Shown here: piece after piece, positions 53,040-63,749 of the stretch | Layout: every line of letters starts with the position of its first letter | Numbering within the stretch: position 1 is the stretch's first letter | Position numbers and translations under genes: made by a program | Notes under the pieces: generated by a model | What the model saw: only the letters and a program-made list of their open reading frames with translations | The model's database searches: none | Told to the model about the DNA's origin: nothing | Assembly: GCF_018991925.1 (NCBI RefSeq) | Contig: NW_024727602.1 | Location: 55,001 to 119,000 of the forward strand | Source of the DNA: Homarus americanus | Lineage: Eukaryota; Arthropoda; Malacostraca; Decapoda; Nephropidae | Direction: 5' to 3' | DNA: 64,000 bases

Positions 53040-53865
53040 CAGGTTCAAGCAGGGAGGGACGAGGGTCTTAGTTATGTAGGGGGGGTGTAAGAGGAAGGAG
53101 GGGAGGGTCTTAGTGATGTGTGGGGGTGAGTAAGAGGGAGGAGGGAGGGTCTTAGTGATGTGTGGGGGGTGAGGTAAGAGGGAGAATGGGAGGGTCTTAG
53201 TGATGTGTGGGGGTGAGCAAGAGGGAGGGGGGGAGGGTCTTAGTGATGTAGGGGGGTGAGGTAAGAGGGAGGAGGGAGTGGCCTTAGTGATGTGGGGTGA
53301 GTGTAAGAGGGAGGAGGGGAGGGTCTTAGTGATGTGGCGGGTGAGTGTAAGAGGGAGGAGAGGATGGTCTAGTGATGTGTGGGGCAGGTAAGAGGGAGGA
53401 GGGAGGCCCAGTAATGTGGGGTGAGTGTAAGAGGGAGGAGAGGATGGTCTTATAATGTGGGGGTGAGTTTAAGAGGGGAGGAGGGAGGGTCTTAGTGATG
53501 TGGGTGAGTGTAAGAGGGAGGAAGGGAGGTCTTAGTGATGTGTAGGGGTGGAGTGTAAGAGGAGGAGGGGAGGGTTTAGTGATGTGTGTGGGGGTGAGTG
53601 TAAGAGGAGAGGGAGGGTCTTAGTGATGTGGGGGATGAGGTAAGAGGGAGGAGGGGTGGTCTTAGTAATGTGGGGGGGTGAGTGTAAGAGGGAGGAGGGG
53701 AGGGTCTTTAGTGGATGTGGGGTGAGTGTGTAAGAGGGAGGAGGGGGAGGTCTTAGTGGGATGTGTAGGGGGTGAGGTAAGTGAGAGAATGGGAAGGTCT
53801 TAGTGATGTGTGGGGTGAGTGTAAGAGGGAGGGGGGTCTTTAGTTATGTGTGGGGTAGAGTGTAA
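53040..53865 (+). repeat. ~43-bp minisatellite (GGAGGGTCTTAGTGATGTG)
   Basis: About 19 copies of a purine-rich unit combining GGTCTTAGTGATGTG, TGGGGGTGAG and TAAGAGGGAGGAGG. Unit length drifts (39-47 bp) through G-run slippage. An adjoining AGCAACAGAAAGTACCC repeat (about six units) spans 53868-54005. Confidence 0.9.
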
Positions 53866-53867
53866 GA

Positions 53868-54008
53868 AGCACCAAAGGTAACAGAAAGGTACCAGAAGCA
53901 ACAGAAAATACCCCAAAGGCAACATAAATGGCCTAAAGCAACAGAAAGTGTCCTCGAAAGCAACAGAAGCGGTCTCAAGGAACAGAAAGTACCCTGAAAA
54001 GCAAAGGC
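53868..54008 (+). repeat. ~22-bp minisatellite (AAAGCAACAGAAAGTACC)
   Basis: Six diverged units containing GCAACAGAA and ACCCCGAAA/TCCTCGAAA words. Confidence 0.8.
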
Positions 54009-54150
54009 GACGGAGGAGGATGAGAAGGAGGTGGTGGTGGTCTTTACATGTTCCAAACTCAAACACTGAGTGGCGTATTTTATTTTGGCGTAAAGTTTGT
54101 AATGTGTGCGTCAGCGAACTTTAAGCTTGTTGGTTTAATGCCAACGGACT

Positions 54151-54164
54151 GTGTGTGTGTGTGT
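54151..54164 (+). repeat. (GT)7 abutting the family C 3' tail
   Basis: Short GT run joined directly to (AAT)n. Confidence 0.9.
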
Positions 54165-55156
54165 AATAATAATAATAATAATTGACGGTTTATTGAAAAA
54201 GTTCTGCAGCCCGAAGGCTGAAAATATACATTGGACATAAATGACTTATTACATACATTGGTGGTTTAACAAAAGCCTTCATTAGAGAACGGTAAAGGAA
54301 CATACAGTGAACATATAGATTATTGTAGGTGTTGAACAGCAAAAACGTAGTGTAGTAACTCCCTCCCAGATGGTGTTAGGAGGGACCTCACGTGGTGTAG
54401 TAGTTCCCTCACAGATGGTGTTATGAGGGGCCTCACGTGGTGTAGTAATTCCCTCACAGATGGTGTTATGAGGGGCCTCACGTGGTGTAGTAATTCCCTC
54501 ACAGAAGGTGTTATGAGGGGCCTTACGTGGTGTAGTAATTCCCTCACAGATGGTGTTATGAGGGGCCTCACGTGGTGTAGTAATTCTCTCACAGATGGTG
54601 TTATGAGGGGCCTCACGTGGTGTAGTAATTCCCTCACAGATGGTGTTATGAGGGGCCTCACGTGGTGTGCAATTCCTCACAGAGGTGTTATGAGGGGCCT
54701 CACGTGGTGTGTAGTAATTCCCTCACAGATGGTGTTATGAGGGGCCTCACGTGGTGTAGTAATTCCCTCACATATGGTGTTATGAGGGGCCTCACGTGGT
54801 GTAGTAACTCCTTCACATATGGTGTTATGAGGGGCCTCACGTGGTGTAGTAATTCCCTCACAGATGGTGTTATATAAGTGAGGTGTGGTTCCAGGCCTTC
54901 CTATGGTAGACGGATTAACACATCGCTGGTAGTTGGGTCTCACGGGCCGTTATCACTGGGTACCTGGGACCTCACTGTGTGAAAGGTCAACTTGGGTACC
55001 ACTGTTACTGCTGAGTTGTTCTCACTGACTTAAGCACTGTTCACCACTGTTCACCTCTGTTTAACACTGGTTCCATTTCTTTCCTAAATGAAATTGTAAC
55101 TTCTGGCGTGAACTTGTTGATATTCCGGTGGGGAGGAGGGTTCAGGGGAGGGAGTT

Positions 55157-55158
<2 letters not shown>
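54165..55158 (-). mobile_element. Family C copy 2: non-autonomous retroelement candidate with internal 45-bp minisatellite
   Basis: Same structure and orientation as 11807-12720. Minus-strand 3' end: TATATTTTCAGCCTTCGGGC, then CTTTTTCAATAAACCGTCAATT and (ATT)5, followed by (AC)7. This terminal ~55 bp aligns with the 3' end of family A copy 2. Inside is the 45-bp minisatellite (54350-54872), then a ~285-bp head nearly identical to copy 1. The 5' side ends at 55158, where a GT array takes over. No protein-coding capacity except the repeat. Confidence 0.7.
54350..54872 (-). repeat. 45-bp minisatellite inside family C copy 2
   Basis: About 11 copies, most perfect: CCTCACGTGGTGTAGTAATT and CCCTCACAGATGGTGTTATG plus AGGGG. 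A 15-codon period keeps both strands open (TICEGITTPREAPHN-type repeats). Two copies near 54665-54710 have small indels. Confidence 0.93.

Positions 55159-55226
<68 letters not shown>
55159..55226 (+). repeat. (GT)n at the 5' boundary of family C copy 2
   Basis: About 34 GT units starting exactly at the homology breakpoint. Confidence 0.95.
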
Positions 55227-55228
<2 letters not shown>

Positions 55229-55433
55229 CTTTTTACAGTTAATTGCCAGTTGGGTCCAAGTGGTATTGTTGACGACGTTATAACTGGAAAGACTGTTTTT
55301 GTTCCTCTGACTCTCACTCCAAGATGAACAATTGTGTGTTTGGACAGCTGGATGACTGGACACCCATGTTTATCTCACCTGAAGATTAGACACCCCAAAT
55401 TATTTCAACCGAAGATTAGACACACACACACAG

Positions 55434-55436
55434 TTC

Positions 55437-55487
<51 letters not shown>
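55434..55487. repeat. (AC)n microsatellite
   Basis: About 24 AC units, preceded by a shorter run (55420-55430) and CAGTTCAACA. Confidence 0.95.
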
Positions 55488-55489
<2 letters not shown>

Positions 55490-55885
55490 CACCACAGTCG
55501 TCTTTAACTCTGGCCACACCACACAGTTGTCACTCACAGATACAAGCCATTAAAATATTCACCATTCAGTAAATACCTCACAATTTAACACTCCACACGC
55601 TACAGTATATTTCCATTAAGATACATCTAATCACATTAAATTATATGAAGTCAGGGTAAAAATTTAATTAATCATAAAACAAAATTTATAGTCGCCTCCA
55701 ATTCAGGTTATGAAATTAATTTATTTTAATAAGTATTCAGTTATTAATTATATCAAAGGTGAATTAAGCTCATATAAGACTTATTATTACTTTACCTGTA
55801 ATAGATTCATGAGGGGGGGGAGGTAATGAGAAGCTTCAGGTGTAGGTGTTCAATGTTGACTCTTCTGTGTTAATGTACAAGGACC
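55488..55885. other. No gene seen
   Basis: AT-rich unique-looking DNA. Confidence 0.55.
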
Positions 55886-55888
55886 TGT

Positions 55889-55891
55889 TTA

Positions 55892-55924
<33 letters not shown>
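55889..55924 (+). repeat. (GT)n microsatellite
   Basis: About 17 GT units. Confidence 0.95.
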
Positions 55925-55928
<4 letters not shown>

Positions 55929-56112
55929 AAGGCACAGTCAGTTGTTCTCATCAAAGTCAGGTCTTGTAGATAATAACAATAAGTAAGCATAATAGTCATA
56001 GTCTACCAGTTCCTAAGATGGTGGAGGATATTAAAGATTTACATAGGGTCAGGTCAGGTCAGGTCAGGTAAGACTAGAAATAATTGTCGAGGTAACAAGT
56101 TCTTTTAAATTT

Positions 56113-56116
<4 letters not shown>

Positions 56117-56190
<74 letters not shown>
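56117..56190 (+). repeat. (GA)n, ~36 units
   Basis: Uninterrupted GA array; a short GTCAG run precedes it at 56048-56070. Confidence 0.95.
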
Positions 56191-56192
<2 letters not shown>

Positions 56193-56204
56193 ACGATCCA
56201 CCGT

Positions 56205-56365
56205 GTCATTGTACTCAAGGAATAAGTCATTGTTTCTGAAGGGTTGAGACATCGTACTCGAGGAGTTAAGTCATCGTAATCAAAGAGGTTGTTATCGTAT
56301 TCGAGGGGTTAAGTCATTGTAATCAAGGGGTTAAGATATTGTACTCAGGGGGTTATAAGCATTAC
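56205..56365 (+). repeat. CGTACTCAAGG repeat family, locus 2
   Basis: About seven units of TCATTGTACTCAAGGGGTTAAG type with point changes. Confidence 0.85.
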
Positions 56366-56400
56366 AAAATAGTTCCCCTCTAATACTAACGATATAATGC

Positions 56401-56403
<3 letters not shown>

Positions 56404-56454
<51 letters not shown>
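56404..56454. repeat. (CT)n microsatellite
   Basis: About 25 CT units. Confidence 0.95.
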
Positions 56455-56456
<2 letters not shown>

Positions 56457-56603
56457 GTCAACAGCAGTTCCGTATAAAACATATTGGTCTGCCTCAATAT
56501 GTTTCAGGCTCCGTCGCCCATGTCATTATCTACTGGGAGTGACAGCTCTCGTTGGTCTGTTTCTCTGTTGTCTTACCGAGCCTACCATCTCGGGCGGAAA
56601 ATT

Positions 56604-56604
<1 letters not shown>

Positions 56605-56646
<42 letters not shown>
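56605..56646 (+). repeat. (GA)n microsatellite
   Basis: About 20 GA units. With the CT array at 56404-56454 it forms inverted complementary arrays 150 bp apart. Confidence 0.95.
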
Positions 56647-56650
<4 letters not shown>

Positions 56651-56833
56651 TAATATTTCATTTTTTGGATAATTTTCATAACTTCACTAAGATACCGAAT
56701 TCATGTGACTTAAAAATTATAATACTTTTTGTTTGTTGTTGAGATGAAGTCTGATTATCAGGTAGAGTCAACCTTCCAAAAAATGATCGCGTAACTTTCC
56801 GTACTTTTCATTCTGGAACACTGGATGAAATAT

Positions 56834-56896
56834 TAGGTTAGGTTGGGTTAGGTTAGGTTAGGTTGGGTTGGGTTAGGTTAGGTTAGGTTGGGTTAA
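56834..56896 (+). repeat. Mixed TTAGG/TTGGG telomere-like array
   Basis: About 12 pentamers with TTGGG variants interspersed among TTAGG. Confidence 0.9.
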
Positions 56897-58130
56897 TTCC
56901 TAGTTCCATCGGATTCCAGGGACGTGAACATTTTTTGGAGTGTTGACTGTACATATTACGTGACTGACATAATCATTGTTGTTTATCGTTTGTGTGGCTC
57001 ATATATCAGGGGGAAATGACGGCTTCTAACTCCAGGCACATTGTTGTTTTCCTTCTTTTTTTTTTAATGAAGTTATGTTGTCTCCCGTGTGTTAAAATGA
57101 CTGATGATTTATTTTTATTTATGTATATTTTTCTCGTTAAAGTTTGCATGAATAATTTATTTCTAGTTGATACAGATGAATGAATATTATATTTTTTTAT
57201 GCAGAGGTTAAAAAATAATGGTGTTTTTTCTGTAAATTCCTGTGACTGAAACACTGTTGTATTTTATTTTTGGTGACGAAGAATTTTTTGGGTATTAAAA
57301 TTTGGAATTATTTTATTTTTTCAGTTGTAAAAATAAATTAATCTGAGTTTCACACTATATTTATACGTTATTTTTATAGTCTGATATATTTTCATCTCCC
57401 AATGCTTAATGTTCTGTACTCGACTTCATGTTGGAGATCTGAGGAGTTTTTTTTATATATTTTGCAGCTTTTGTAATAAAATTTATAGGTTTGTTAATAT
57501 ATATTTTGAGTTATATTAATTTTGGAACTATTGTTTATGTGAGAGGTTAAGAGAATTGTATATGGTATATTTTTTATTTACGACTTTAGATTTTTTTTAT
57601 TTTCTCGACAGTATAGAGTAAATAAGAGAATGTACTTAGCATTATTTTTGTCACAAATTAAAAAAAAACACAAAATAATGAGTTTTTGTCATAGAGGTTA
57701 TAGATGAATTTGCCTCAGTGACCTCTCGGGTAGACTCGTTTTCTATGCCATGAAAAACTTTAATATTTTCCTCGTCGTGATGAACCTATCTCCTCACCTG
57801 TAATGTACCACTCGCGCTCCTGGTGTTACGTGCTGCAAAAATTGTGTAAAAAAAAAAGACTAAAAAAAAGGACTGAATCGGGTATAACAACATTCTCATA
57901 CAGCTTCAGAGAGATAAAATAAATATTCTCTGATATGTCGATAAGTGTTGGTGGAGGTCGTTCGATTACTTCTGCCTGTCGTGCGTTGTGTAGGAACAGT
58001 ATTGAGGCTTTTCGATAGAGTTAACTCGATTACTTTTGCATTGGAGTCTGTTGCTTTGATCGATATGAGTTAAATAATAATAAAAATAATAAAATAATAA
58101 TATTGTTGTGGGATGTGTACAGATAATTGA
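56897..58130. other. No gene; AT-rich DNA
   Basis: About 1.2 kb rich in TATATTTT and T-runs. No credible coding frame or RNA signal. Confidence 0.6.
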
Positions 58131-58131
58131 C

Positions 58132-58272
58132 CCATTGTATGAGGTAAAATCATCGTACTCAAGGGGTAAAATCATCGTACTCAAGGGGTAAAATCATCGT
58201 ACTCAAGGGGTAAAATCATCGTACTCAGGGGATTAAGTCATTGTATTTATGGGGTTAAGTTATTGTACTTAT
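58132..58272 (+). repeat. CGTACTCAAGG repeat family, locus 3
   Basis: About six units, the first three perfect 23-mers containing AATCATCGTACTCAAGGGGT. This is the most homogeneous of the three loci. Confidence 0.9.
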
Positions 58273-58479
58273 GGAAAACACACAACAGTTCATAAGTGCC
58301 TCACCTGCTGCCCCAAGTGTGAACAGACAGGTGGTGTCATAAGGTGTCATGTTTCAGGTAGTGCCAGAGAGACAGGTAGACAGAAATATATTAAAACAGA
58401 GTCAAACTTTTATACAGGATGAGAGAGAAATACAGGTATATAAGTTTACAGATAGAATTTGATATACGGCGAGAAGGGG

Positions 58480-58621
<142 letters not shown>

Positions 58622-58734
58622 TAAAACGTATATCCCCACGTTTATCACACCCCTACGTCAGGCGACAGGAGAATCGAATTACAAATTAATGTTGGGATTG
58701 TGTTTATTTCCTTGGTTTGCTTGGATGAAATAAC

Positions 58735-59255
58735 ACTTTTGTCACACGCCCATACTTTTGTCATACACTTTTGTCACGCCCATGCTTTTGTCACACACGC
58801 CCACACTTTTGTCACACACGCCCACACTTTTGTTACACACGCTTTTCCTTTGTCACACGCTCACTTTGTTACACGCCCTACTTGTCCACACGCCCACACT
58901 TTTGTCACACACATACACTTTTGTCACACGCCCCTTTTTGTCACACACGCCCACACTTTTGTCACACATACACTTTTGTCACACGCCCACACTTTTGTCA
59001 CACACGCTCACACTTTTTGTCACTTACATCCACACTTTTGTCTTACGCCCTTTTGTCACACGCTCACACTTTGTCCACACATCCCACACTTTTGTCCACC
59101 ACGCCTACACTTTTGTCACACACGCCCACACTTTTGTCACACACGCCCACACTTTTGTCACACACGCTCACACTTTTGTCACACACCCCCACACTTTTGT
59201 CACACACGCCCACACTTTTGTCACACACGCCTACCTACACTTTTGTCACATACGT
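58735..59255 (+). repeat. ~19-bp minisatellite (CACACGCCCACACTTTTGT)
   Basis: About 27 copies of ACACTTTTGTCACACACGCC with CATAC, CTCAC and short-unit variants. The Thr/His/Phe/Val frames up to 240 codons in all three registers are artefacts. Confidence 0.95.
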
Positions 59256-59427
59256 CGGAGCTATTTCCCTCATGTGACTTGTTTGAATCAGTTGGCGTGG
59301 TTTCTATAGACCCATGCCCACGTCTCAAGATAAACCATAGTTACGTCACACACGAAATGCTCTCTGATTGGCGGAAAAAAAAATGTGCAAAACCAAAACA
59401 TTACATCTCTCAAGAACAGTGATTCTG

Positions 59428-59430
<3 letters not shown>

Positions 59431-59483
<53 letters not shown>
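59431..59483. repeat. (AC)n microsatellite
   Basis: About 26 AC units. Confidence 0.95.
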
Positions 59484-59486
<3 letters not shown>

Positions 59487-59734
59487 TGAGTATTTGTTCC
59501 TGAACCAATAACTCTTTCTAAAACACCTCTACCACCACTACCATGATCTTGCCTTCATAATTTATATACATTACTTTATATATTTTAATAATGTATCATT
59601 CGTCTTTCTGTTATTTTTCTCGTGTTCTTACGTGTCCGTGTGAACGATAGAATAAGAGGAAAGAGAGAGAATTGGGACATAATATTGTGGGATAATTTGT
59701 TTCTCTAAGCACACTTCCTTCCATTAAATATTTT

Positions 59735-60230
59735 AATTTTGTTTTATTGCTTTTCCTCCTCCTTCGTCTTATTGTCTGTTGTCTCTTCCTCATTTATCTT
59801 CCCTCTTTGTTGTCTTCTCTTCTTTCTTCCTATTTTATTTTCTCTTCCTTCTTCCTCTTTTATTATCTCTTCCTTCTTTCTCTTTTATTGTCTTCTCTCC
59901 CTTTTTCCTCTTATTTTCTTCTCCCTCCTTTATTCTCTCCTCTGTCTTCTGGACGTTCACTCTCTTATTAACTAGTTCCTATGTATTATTTTTCCTCATC
60001 TCTTTCCCTGTATTCCTCGTTACTCTTCTTCGTATTCTCGTCTTCTATGCTTATTCTTATTCTTTGTTATTATTATCCTTTAGGCAATTTTGTTTTCATC
60101 TTTGTTATCGTTTCTTATGTTCATTATTCTTGTCTTTCTGATTATTATTGAATTTTATTCTGTTTTTCATTGTTTCTTATTATTTGTCTTCGTTATTGTA
60201 TTCTGTTCTATTTAACATTTTATTCCTCCT
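59735..60230. repeat. T/C-rich low-complexity region
   Basis: TTCTTCCTCTTTTATT-type units at 59810-59945 with a loose ~35-bp period, then TTATT/TCTT-rich DNA. Leu/Phe/Ser frames are artefacts. Confidence 0.75.
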
Positions 60231-60271
60231 CTCTTCTCACCTTTTATTTAAGGCTTATGTGGGCGTGTTAC

Positions 60272-60650
<379 letters not shown>

Positions 60651-60651
60651 C

Positions 60652-60765
60652 GACTCAGGTGGCAGAAGCGGAGTGGGCGGCAGAGGAGGAGTGGGCGGCA
60701 GAGGCGCAGTGGGCAGCACAGGCGTAGTGGGCGGCACAGGTGTAGTGGGCGGCATAGACGGTGAC
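60652..60765 (+). repeat. 18-bp minisatellite (GCAGTGGGCGGCACAGGC)
   Basis: About six units of GTAGTGGGCGGCA(C/G)AGG. Period 18 gives Pro/Thr-rich frames on the minus strand. Confidence 0.85.
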
Positions 60766-60876
60766 GGAGTATAAGAGCTTAGGGCGCTGATGAAGGGATG
60801 TGGGCGGTATTGAAAATTTGATGGGCGGTGTTGGGAAATCTCAATGCTTAACCACGAAAACATCACCCAGCACCAA

Positions 60877-60920
60877 CACACACACACACACGCACACACA
60901 CACACACACGCACACACACC
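60877..60920. repeat. Interrupted (AC)n
   Basis: AC array with two GCACAC interruptions. Confidence 0.95.
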
Positions 60921-60972
60921 TCGGTGGCCCTCGCAGGCTCTGATCAGGTGTACGTGATGTGTGTGACTGCAG

Positions 60973-61136
60973 GCGGCGGCGGTGGTGGAGGGCGTACTGC
61001 TGGCCCGTACCGTAAGGTCGTCCTGCCCGTGGTACAGCAGCGGGCTTCTCGCGTCTACAGGACCGCCGGAATGACCTGTAGTCCCGTGATAGGTGGGGCA
61101 GGCCAGCGCTGGGCTCCCCGGCCTCAGAAAAACTAG
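60973..61136 (+). CDS. Candidate terminal coding exon, GC-rich (unidentified)
   Basis: GTGTGACTGCAG|GC gives a plausible acceptor at 60972. From there a plus-strand frame runs to TAG at 61134-61136. It starts with seven or more Gly codons, then RTAGPYRKVVLPVVQQRASR, VYRTAGMTCSPVIGG and AGQRWAPRPQKN. Local GC content is far above the neighbourhood, G/C is preferred at third positions, and no tandem repeat explains the frame. The product would be a basic C-terminal tail. No family was recognised. A frame of only ~54 codons could arise by chance; the composition shift and the acceptor are the reasons for listing it. Confidence 0.35.
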
Positions 61137-61293
61137 TCAGCGAGTCTCCGAGCTGCCTGCCAGAGCCTATTACGAACCTCGCTCTAAATATGGACTCAAG
61201 TCAGACTCAAGGGAACAGACAGAAAGACATGTAGACATAATTGGGGAGGTAATATATAGACATTTATGGATTATATATGTACACATAAACATC

Positions 61294-61295
61294 TG

Positions 61296-61330
<35 letters not shown>
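61294..61330. repeat. (AC)n microsatellite
   Basis: About 17 AC units. Confidence 0.95.
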
Positions 61331-61331
<1 letters not shown>

Positions 61332-61527
61332 GAAAGAGTGGGATATTAATGTTGATTAATTCTTAGATATTTATGAGGTATATATCAATTACAGTACAGT
61401 AACACAACACACGTATGAATGACTCGTTCCGAATCATCTCGTAAGACCCACAAGAACAGAGTGGCGTAACCTCGTTCTCAGAATTTGACAACAACCTCAC
61501 GTTCGTATTAGGGAAGCGGATCATGTA

Positions 61528-61775
61528 GAGGTAGTGGTGGTGATTGTGGTACTGCTTGGTGTAGGGGTTAGTGATAGTGGTGATGGTACTTCTTCTAGGT
61601 GTGGTGCTGGTGGTGGTGATGGTAGTGGTGGTGGTACTGCTAGGGGTGGTGGTGATGGTGATAGGAGTGGTGGTGATGGTGGTAGGAGTGATGGTTGTGG
61701 TACTGCTAGGAGTGGTGGTGGTGATGATAGGAGTGGTGGTGGTAGTGGTAGTGGTGGTGGTGGTGGTGGTGTACG
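61528..61775 (+). repeat. (GGT)n-based minisatellite (GGTGGTGATGGTAGGAGTGG)
   Basis: GTGGTGGTGATGGTGATAGGAGTGG-like units with TACTGCTAGG inserts. The ends are pure GGT repeats. Gly/Val frames on the plus strand and Pro/Ser on the minus are artefacts. Confidence 0.9.
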
Positions 61776-61913
61776 TGGATGGTGTGATGAGGATACAGTG
61801 CCACGCCCCCTCAGCACGGTGTTACCTAACGTGTAGTCATGGTCAAGAGGGGGTGTTAGTGTCGACCCCTGGGAGTGTATAGTATAGTTAGGTTAGGTTA
61901 TGAAGCCTGGTTG

Positions 61914-61916
<3 letters not shown>

Positions 61917-61966
<50 letters not shown>
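61917..61966. repeat. (CT)n microsatellite
   Basis: About 24 CT units. Confidence 0.95.
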
Positions 61967-61970
<4 letters not shown>

Positions 61971-62260
61971 TCACTCATTTATGCAAATTAGTCTACCATC
62001 ATCAATCACCCTCTCGCATTACACAAAAAATATATAAAAAAGAAAAACAATATCGCAGTATTTTACATTAAGACAAAAAAAAAAGGATAAATGCATCTAT
62101 TTTCTGTATAAAATCTTCCTCGTCGCACCAAACACAGGTAAATGATTCTTAACTTTGGGATTCTGATCTAGACGCACCTGGTAAAGCAATCACAGGTGTG
62201 GTCTCTGGTCTCGTCGTGCGTATGCTGCTTGTATATACATAATTAAGTTTAAACACATAC
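61967..62260. other. No gene seen
   Basis: AT-rich unique-looking DNA. Confidence 0.5.
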
Positions 62261-62261
62261 A

Positions 62262-62332
62262 CTTGCATCTACACACTCATGCATATACACACTCATGCAT
62301 CTACACACTCATGCGTCCACACACTCATCCGT
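62262..62332 (+). repeat. 18-bp minisatellite (ACACACTCATGCATCTAC)
   Basis: Four units with single-base changes. Confidence 0.85.
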
Positions 62333-62428
62333 TCTATCTAACAAGAGTATGAGGCATTAGCATAGTTGTTCAGTTATATATAGATACTTAGTTACTTGAA
62401 CACACTTGAAGCATGGACTCATTCATCT

Positions 62429-62429
<1 letters not shown>

Positions 62430-62466
<37 letters not shown>
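62430..62466. repeat. (CT)n microsatellite
   Basis: About 18 CT units. Confidence 0.95.
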
Positions 62467-62469
<3 letters not shown>

Positions 62470-62639
62470 AAGCTTCACCATCGGGGCTTTAATCAGTGCC
62501 CTTCTATAACTTTCTTTGGGCATCATCAACACTAGTGTGGGCGTGGGTGTGGGCGTGGGTGTGGACGCTTCACGAAGACAGACCCACGCCCATCATGACG
62601 CGGCAGACACTGACTTGGAGGTTATTGTGGAAGAAGGAA

Positions 62640-62885
62640 GAAGGGTGCGGAGTGAGGGAGTTGGGGAGTAGAGGGAGTGGGGGAAAAGGGCAGGGAGTGG
62701 AGGAGAAGGGCAGGGAGTGGAGGAGAAGGGCAGGGAGTGGAGGAAGAGGGCACAGGGTGGGGGGAGAAGGGCAGGGGTGGAGAGGAGTGGAGAAGGGCAG
62801 GGAGTGGAGGAAGGGCAGGAGTGGAGGAGAAGGGCAGGGAGTGGAGGAGAAGGGCAGGTGATGGGGGAGTAGAGGGAGTGAAAGG
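62640..62885 (+). repeat. 20-bp minisatellite (GGGCAGGGAGTGGAGGAGAA)
   Basis: About 11 units; copies near 62700-62740 and 62830-62850 are perfect. The preceding GTGGGCGTGGGT run (62535-62565) is a separate short repeat. Confidence 0.93.
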
Positions 62886-63615
62886 TCAGGTGAATTTGAT
62901 TTTGCTTTTGTTTTAAAATCGTAGGTAAAAACGGCTAGTTTATTGTGCACCCTATACTCATCCAGTGTGGGAGGGGGGGGGTAGTGCAAAAGGATTAATT
63001 AATGAGTGGGTATAAACGGGTCTTAATCACCCCCTACCCCCCTCCCCCCCCCTCTCATTGGTCAGGGTGTTGTGGCAGTGAATGTTACATAGTCCTTCCA
63101 ATTCATAGTGTGTCCAAAGTCCTTACGTATTATTTCGTATTATTTACCTGATGCGATATGTTGTACTCTTAATTAAGGATACCTGTTCATCTTACCGTTA
63201 TATTAAGTATATTTGGACCTGTTCCTAAAAGGTTTTAAATTATCTTACAATATAAAGACATAATTTCTAACTTTGTTTATCCACCTGTTTACACACTATT
63301 GTTTACATCAACATGAGAGTCGTACTGCCAGAGGTGCAAACAATATATCCTCACCTTAGTCTACCTGTCTACTCCTATTATTACTTGGTCCATATATTTG
63401 TTTTACTAGATACATCTCATCATGGTAAACAACGGGTCGAGTAGCGCCTGTTTACACTTGTTTGTTTGCTTTGACTTCATCAGCAAGTTTTGTGATCATT
63501 ATTGTCTTTAAAGTTGCATTTACCTGTTGAAGAGTTTCTTTATTAGATGTAAATTAACCGAAGGCATCACCTGTCTTATGCTCTTGGAGACTAACATGAG
63601 AGGGGGTCCACAACA
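62886..63615. other. No gene; G- and C-runs at 62970 and 63035
   Basis: A G9-type run (62971-62979) and a C-rich tract (63028-63052), then AT-rich unique-looking DNA. Confidence 0.55.
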
Positions 63616-63616
63616 C

Positions 63617-63617
<1 letters not shown>

Positions 63618-63672
<55 letters not shown>
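63618..63672 (+). repeat. (GA)n, ~27 units
   Basis: Uninterrupted GA array. Confidence 0.95.
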
Positions 63673-63677
<5 letters not shown>

Positions 63678-63749
63678 GTGTGTTTGTTAGGTATAGATTC
63701 AAGAGCATTTATTTTGACAGTGAGGGGTAAGGAGAGGACTGTAGAATGA

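Noticed and set aside
54282..54943. Repeated TICEGITTPREAPHN-type peptide
   Set aside because: A 45-bp unit read in frame on both strands inside a dispersed element; the related copy at 12 kb has lost the frame.
58700..59422. 240-codon Thr/His/Phe repeat protein
   Set aside because: The 19-bp minisatellite shifts frame each unit, so all three frames encode similar peptides; characteristic of a repeat, not a gene.
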